Source of the DNA: Planctomycetaceae bacterium
GTDB taxonomy: Bacteria; Planctomycetota; Planctomycetia; Pirellulales; Thermoguttaceae
Direction of reading: 5' to 3'
DNA: 8,346 nt
NCBI GenBank assembly: GCA_031259095.1
Contig: JAIRLW010000176.1
Span: 1-8,346 of the forward strand
The notes beneath the pieces are model-generated. The model saw only the letters and a program-made list of their open reading frames with translations, was not told where the DNA came from and did not search any database. Positions 4,921 to 8,346 of this stretch are shown one piece after another (positions within the stretch are counted from its first letter, which is position 1; each line of letters starts with the position of its first letter). Position numbers and translations under genes: made by a program.

Positions 4921-6210
4921 ATGTTTTTTTTGCGTATCATTCTAATTATTCTATTTTTTGTTGTTTTTGGGGAATTTTCTGGAGTGGCGGGTCAGGTTTA
5001 TCCGGCGCAACCCTCGACCAACTCCACACCGCAACCCAATGCGATTCAACAACCTCTTCGTCAAATGCCCTTGCAAACTCTGCCCAAAACCGTCATGCAA
5101 AACGGAGCGCCGGTTTATCCGCAACCCTTCAATAGTCCGAATCAACCCGGAATGGCGAATCGGACAATGCCAACCGGTTACGGTTCGCCCTACCCTACCG
5201 GTCAAACCCATCCCAACTATCCCGTTAAAGTCGCAACAACTCAGATGCCCGGTTCGGTTTACGGTGTGCCGCCCCAAAACCAAACAACAACTCTTCCGCA
5301 ACCGCAACAAACTCAACGCGAATTGGTCGGTCATGCCGAACCAATCACCCGAATCATTCCCTTCTTTCTCACTCCCCAAGAACAACAAGAATTAGACGAA
5401 TTTCTTATTCGTTGGGAAAAATACAGTTTAGGGATTAAACGTTATGATGTTGATTTCAACATGTTCCTCTACGATGAAACGATTCCCGGTTCGATTCCCG
5501 GTAAACCGTTAAAAACAGCGTTTGGTTATTTCAAATATATCGCTAAACCGTTACGGTTTGTCTATCACGTCGAAGGCGAATGGATCGACGATAAACAAGT
5601 CAAACACGATGAGAAAAAAAATAGAAATGTCCTCGCCGAAAAAATTATCATTAACGAAGAATCTGTTTTTCGCTATGACTTTAACACTAAGAAAGTGCAA
5701 CAAGTCAATGTTCCGCCGGAACTGATCGGAAAAGGAATTGCCGATAGTCCGTTGCCGTTGATCTTCGGAGCCAAAGCAGACGATATGAAAAAACGGTTTA
5801 GTATGAAAATTGTTACCAACGAGCAGCACAAAAACACTCAAATTTGGTTGCTGGCAAAACCTCTTCTCCTCGAAGATCAGCAAGAATTTTCTCAAATCGA
5901 AATCCGGCTCGATAAGGAAACTCTTCGCGCAACCGCTCTGAAAAAAGAAGATATTAACGGAAAAGCGTGTACGGTGTACACGCTTCTTTCGCCGGTAATC
6001 AATGGTCGGGTGACGGCGTTTCTGGAAGATCTTAAAAAATGGTTTACGCCGGCGGTGCCGGACGGATGGACGTTAGATGTGCAGGATTGGGTTCTCGAAG
6101 TTCAGACAGCGCAGCAACCAACGACAACCATTCGTCCCGCAACTCCCCAACCGCCCATTGTAAACCCACAACCCGCTCGAAACGAAATTCCCCTCTATCA
6201 ACCAAGATAG
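4921..6210 (+). CDS. Secreted LolA-like protein, planctomycete TIGR03009-type
   Basis: The 429-aa product starts with a signal peptide (MFFLRIILIILFFVVFG, likely cut near VAG|QV at 24-25). No lipobox cysteine is present, so it is probably periplasmic. Residues 26-135 are a low-complexity Pro/Gln/Asn/Thr linker. From LTPQEQQELDEFLIRWEKYS (150-169) to about 396 the sequence matches the planctomycete-specific TIGR03009 pattern as I remember it. It is LolA-like: FRYDFNTKKVQQVNVPPEL, then PLPLIFGAKADDMKKRF, an IWLLAKP strand, an IEIRLDKETL strand and a closing ING..CTVYTL strand, as in proteins with a half-barrel that holds lipid. A second Pro/Gln/Thr tail follows (397-429). The role is unknown; handling of lipid or lipoprotein in the periplasm is an inference from fold resemblance. 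A TTG at 4858 would add 21 residues but lacks a good ribosome binding site and falls inside the promoter. Confidence 0.85.
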   Translation: MFFLRIILIILFFVVFGEFSGVAGQVYPAQPSTNSTPQPNAIQQPLRQMPLQTLPKTVMQNGAPVYPQPFNSPNQPGMANRTMPTGYGSPYPTGQTHPNYPVKVATTQMPGSVYGVPPQNQTTTLPQPQQTQRELVGHAEPITRIIPFFLTPQEQQELDEFLIRWEKYSLGIKRYDVDFNMFLYDETIPGSIPGKPLKTAFGYFKYIAKPLRFVYHVEGEWIDDKQVKHDEKKNRNVLAEKIIINEESVFRYDFNTKKVQQVNVPPELIGKGIADSPLPLIFGAKADDMKKRFSMKIVTNEQHKNTQIWLLAKPLLLEDQQEFSQIEIRLDKETLRATALKKEDINGKACTVYTLLSPVINGRVTAFLEDLKKWFTPAVPDGWTLDVQDWVLEVQTAQQPTTTIRPATPQPPIVNPQPARNEIPLYQPR

Positions 6211-6241
6211 GGATGTGAAGGTAGTTGTCTGGTTCAGGTAG

Positions 6242-6273
6242 GCGATGTTTCGCCCGAAACATCGCTTGTTTTT
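6242..6273 (+). terminator. Probable intrinsic terminator after the TIGR03009-type gene
   Basis: GCGATGTTTCG (6242-6252), two bases, and CGAAACATCGC (6255-6265) form a perfect 11-bp stem followed by TTGTTTTT, 31 bases after the stop codon. The 5' side is preceded by AGGTAG, so this is also copy 3 of the AGGTAGGCGAY hairpin repeat, apparently used as a terminator here. Confidence 0.65.
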
Positions 6274-6334
6274 GATCGACCGAAATCGATTTTAGTCGAT
6301 TTTGGTCTAGTTTGGTCTAGTTTGGTCTAGTTTG
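6271..6334 (+). repeat. 10-bp-period repeat array (copy 2) with perfect TTTGGTCTAG triplicate
   Basis: In register from 6271 the decamers are TTTGATCGAC, CGAAATCGAT, TTTAGTCGAT, then TTTGGTCTAG three times without change (6301-6330) and TTTG. Bases 6277-6298 form a 22-base near-palindrome centred on ATCGAT, with CGATTTTAGTCG matching the other arrays at 11 of 12 positions. It starts directly at the terminator T-tract. Confidence 0.85.
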
Positions 6335-6427
6335 TACACTTGCTCATTTTCAGTAATTTGATATTCTGTTATGGTCATTCATCATACTTGAAGCCTTTAG
6401 CAAAATCATCATATTCTTCAGTTCACG

Positions 6428-8092
6428 ATGTCTGTTTCTGATTCTCGACAGGGTCGGCGCAAAAAGATGTTACGCGGAACACTGATTGTTGGCGTTGGCA
6501 TTCTGTTGAGTCGTTTTCTTGGGATGCTCCGCGACGTTGCCACAGCCGCGATGCTTGGGATGTCTGTTGGCGGGGTGATGGACTCTTTTGTGTTGGCATT
6601 CCGACTTCCTGATATTGCCCGACGTTTGTTTGGCGATGGAACGCTTAGTATTAGTTTTATTCCTGTTTTTAGCAAGGTCTGGCAACAGGATCAAAAAAAG
6701 GCGTGGATATTGTTATCGGTGATGCTTCTTTGGGTGTTTCTTTTTCTGATGAGTTTTGTGGTGATTGGCGAGATTTTATGCGGGATTGGTTTTACGATTT
6801 TCCATCCTGACAGCAAAGTTTATTTGACGTCTCATCTTTTGTCGCTTCTATTGCCGTATTTGATTTTCATTTGTATGGCGGCGATTACATCGGCGACACT
6901 TCAAACACTGGGACATTTTTCTCTTCCGGCGATCATTCCTTCGATTCTGAATATGATTTGGCTTCTGGGGATTTTACTGATTGCCCCGAATTTCACCAAC
7001 AATCCGGCGTCGCAATGTTATCTTCTAACGCTTTGCATTCTTGTTGCGGGCATTATCCAGTTTTTCATTCATTTTCCATTTTTGAAGCGATATGGTTTTT
7101 CTCTTAATTTTGCATTTTCCAAAGTGGCGACGGAGATAGGTCAGATTTTTCATGGTTTTTTCCCGCAACTTTTTGGTTTGATGTCGATTCAGTTAAATCT
7201 TTTGTCGGCGAGCGGCATTGCGTGGCTTTTTACTGGTTCGCCGGAAGAAAGTATTCGTTGGCTTGGGCGAATGGTCATGTTTCCGATGCATTCGGGAGCC
7301 GTTTCCGCGATTTATTACAGTGAACGTCTTTACGAATTTCCACAAGGTTTGATTGGTCTTGCGATTGCGACGGCAATTTATCCGTTGCTGAGTCAACACG
7401 CCGCCTGCAAGAATTACGCGGCGCTTGGCGAAGATCTTTCGTTGGGATTACGAGTTCAGTTTATGTTTTCGATTCCGGCGGGCGTTGGATTGATGTTAAT
7501 GTCGGAAAAGTTATCGCATCTTCTTTTCCAGCGCGGAGCGTTCACGCCGGACGATATGGCACGAACCGCCGATTTGGTTTTTTGGTTTGGTTCCGGCGTT
7601 TGGGCATTTTGTTCGTTGCCGATTGTCATTCGGGCATTCTATGTTCTTGGCGACATTTGGAATCCTTTTCGTATTGGTTTGCTGAGTTGTGTGTTGAATC
7701 TTGTTCTTGGCTTGTTTTTGATTTGGTCGATGGCGGAACAAGGTTTGGCGTTAGCGGCAAGTATTGCGGCAGAAAGTCAATCGTTGATTCTTTTTCTGAT
7801 TTTCGTTAAAAAATATCAGCAAATTGATATAAAATCGATTATTCTTGGCATCATCCGATCCTGTATCGCAACGTTGACAATGGCGTTGGTTGTTGCTCTT
7901 ATTATGAAGGCATTACCGGGCGAGAGTTCTCTGGATGACATTATTCATCTTTTACTTGGCGGTGTTGTTGGCATTTTTGTCTTTGCGGTGGTGTACCGGT
8001 TTGTCGGCGGACGCGAACTTGGCGTTATCATTCGCGGATATATTAAAAAGAAGACGTTGCCGAAACAAAACCGGAAACACCGAAAAAAGTGA
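6428..8092 (+). CDS. murJ: MurJ, lipid II flippase (MviN family)
   Basis: This 554-aa polytopic protein of the MOP superfamily flips lipid II to the periplasmic face for peptidoglycan synthesis. The N-terminal signature is clear: SRFLGMLRDVATAAMLG (28-44), DSFVLAFRLPDIARRLFGDG (52-71) and ISFIPVFSKV. These contain the arginines matching E. coli MurJ R18, R24 and R52, while the glutamate usual in the AEG motif is aspartate (D70). YYSERLYEFPQGLIGLAIATAIYP (296-319) carries the equivalent of R270. Between the helix at about 247-262 and that motif there is an extra segment of roughly 25-30 residues (265-290) that E. coli MurJ lacks and that I associate with planctomycete homologues. The lysine-rich C-terminus (539-554) is cytoplasmic in style. 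An in-frame TAG at 6398-6400 makes ATG 6428 the first ATG; no Shine-Dalgarno is seen. The preceding gene appears to end at its own terminator, so murJ probably has its own promoter, which I cannot place convincingly. Confidence 0.93.
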   Translation: MSVSDSRQGRRKKMLRGTLIVGVGILLSRFLGMLRDVATAAMLGMSVGGVMDSFVLAFRLPDIARRLFGDGTLSISFIPVFSKVWQQDQKKAWILLSVMLLWVFLFLMSFVVIGEILCGIGFTIFHPDSKVYLTSHLLSLLLPYLIFICMAAITSATLQTLGHFSLPAIIPSILNMIWLLGILLIAPNFTNNPASQCYLLTLCILVAGIIQFFIHFPFLKRYGFSLNFAFSKVATEIGQIFHGFFPQLFGLMSIQLNLLSASGIAWLFTGSPEESIRWLGRMVMFPMHSGAVSAIYYSERLYEFPQGLIGLAIATAIYPLLSQHAACKNYAALGEDLSLGLRVQFMFSIPAGVGLMLMSEKLSHLLFQRGAFTPDDMARTADLVFWFGSGVWAFCSLPIVIRAFYVLGDIWNPFRIGLLSCVLNLVLGLFLIWSMAEQGLALAASIAAESQSLILFLIFVKKYQQIDIKSIILGIIRSCIATLTMALVVALIMKALPGESSLDDIIHLLLGGVVGIFVFAVVYRFVGGRELGVIIRGYIKKKTLPKQNRKHRKK

Positions 8093-8117
8093 AAAATGGG
8101 TAACGGAGTTTTTTATC

Positions 8118-8143
8118 CGCAGATGACGCAGATTTTCGCAGAT
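8118..8143. repeat. CGCAGAT triple direct repeat
   Basis: CGCAGAT occurs at 8118-8124, 8127-8133 and 8137-8143, 26 bases after murJ. Similar GACGCAGA sequence occurs at 1950-1957 inside the MITE-like element. It is a short-period spacer repeat with no assigned function. Confidence 0.7.
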
Positions 8144-8198
8144 TGTTTTGGGGCATTTCTAAAAACTCGTTTTTTGATTAACCGCAATCAACCCAATT

Positions 8199-8240
8199 CG
8201 ACTAAAATCGATTTCAGTCGATTGTAGTCGATTCGGTCGA
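8199..8240 (+). repeat. 10-bp-period repeat array (copy 3, after murJ)
   Basis: Decamers ACTAAAATCG, ATTTCAGTCG, ATTGTAGTCG, ATTCGGTCGA run in register from 8201. Bases 8199-8220 are a 22-base palindrome centred on ATCGAT with a single mismatched pair. CGATTTCAGTCG (8209-8220) is identical to the minus strand at 2061-2072. No other clear structure is visible in the murJ downstream spacer up to 8287. Confidence 0.8.
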
Positions 8241-8287
8241 AGGCAACTTGAATAATTTCCCGAAATCTAAAAAAATTCTGAAAAATT

Positions 8288-8346
8288 TGTAATCTATCAG
8301 CGGAATTTTTTATTTGAGGTTAAAAAAGTATTCGCCCTGAAAGGGC
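8288..8346. mobile_element. Left end of a second MITE-like element, cut off by the window edge
   Basis: Bases 8288-8310 match the end of the 288-bp element at 1718-1740 in 21 of 23 positions (TGTAATCTATCAGCGG against TGTAATATATCAGTGG, then AATTTTT in both). After that the two diverge. The rest of the element, if complete, lies outside the window to the right. Confidence 0.5.
8334..8346. repeat. Small palindrome at the window edge
   Basis: GCCCT (8334-8338), loop GAA, AGGGC (8342-8346) form a 5-bp stem. TTC just before it suggests the palindrome continues beyond the edge as GAA. It lies within the putative second element end. Confidence 0.5.

Noticed and set aside
6271..6334. CRISPR-like array
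   Set aside because: The units are contiguous 10-mers without spacers and there are no cas genes, so this is a simple short-period tandem repeat.
6388..6417. Possible murJ promoter (TTGAAG, 18-base spacer, TATTCT)
   Set aside because: Both boxes match only four of six positions and the predicted start would fall almost on the ATG, so it is too weak to annotate.

Overview
The window looks like chromosomal DNA of a planctomycete of moderate GC content. The best evidence is the secreted protein at 4921-6210, whose body matches my recollection of the planctomycete-restricted TIGR03009 domain, together with a MurJ carrying an extra segment I associate with planctomycetes. The long spacers packed with short-period repeats fit but are not diagnostic. 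No rRNA, tRNA, CRISPR array or phage gene is visible.

Layout. 1-209: spacer with a consensus-like promoter. 210-1409 (+): a GspF/PilC-type inner-membrane platform protein. 1410-2098: no intact gene. This stretch holds a broken small gene on the minus strand (1520-2017), cut just after its fourth codon by a 288-bp MITE-like element (1718-2005). The element has 24-nt imperfect terminal inverted repeats and is flanked by identical direct repeats. Removing it rejoins a perfect Shine-Dalgarno and ATG to the rest of the reading frame. 2099-4000 (-): a CLC chloride channel/transporter with two CBS domains and altered filter residues. 4001-4169: spacer dominated by a 76-bp near-perfect palindrome. 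4170-4550 (-): a 126-aa protein of unknown function with a zinc ribbon. 4551-4857: spacer with a hairpin repeat and a composite inverted repeat. 4921-6210 (+): a secreted LolA-like TIGR03009-type protein with its own promoter, ribosome binding site and probable terminator. 6428-8092 (+): MurJ, the lipid II flippase. 8093-8346: repeats and what looks like one end of a second copy of the MITE-like element, running off the window.

The genes do not form one pathway. GspF, the CLC protein and MurJ are inner-membrane proteins, and the TIGR03009-type protein is exported, so the region is largely envelope-related housekeeping. The most notable content is in the spacers. At least five repeat families recur: the MITE-like ends, a 10-bp-period array (CGATTTYAGTCG core) close downstream of three genes, a 9-bp-period GGGACNNNN array, a 7-bp-period CAACTAT/CCACTAT array, and hairpins beginning AGGTAGGCGAY. 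No new defence or metabolic system was found; the strongest new observation is the element that split the small gene.
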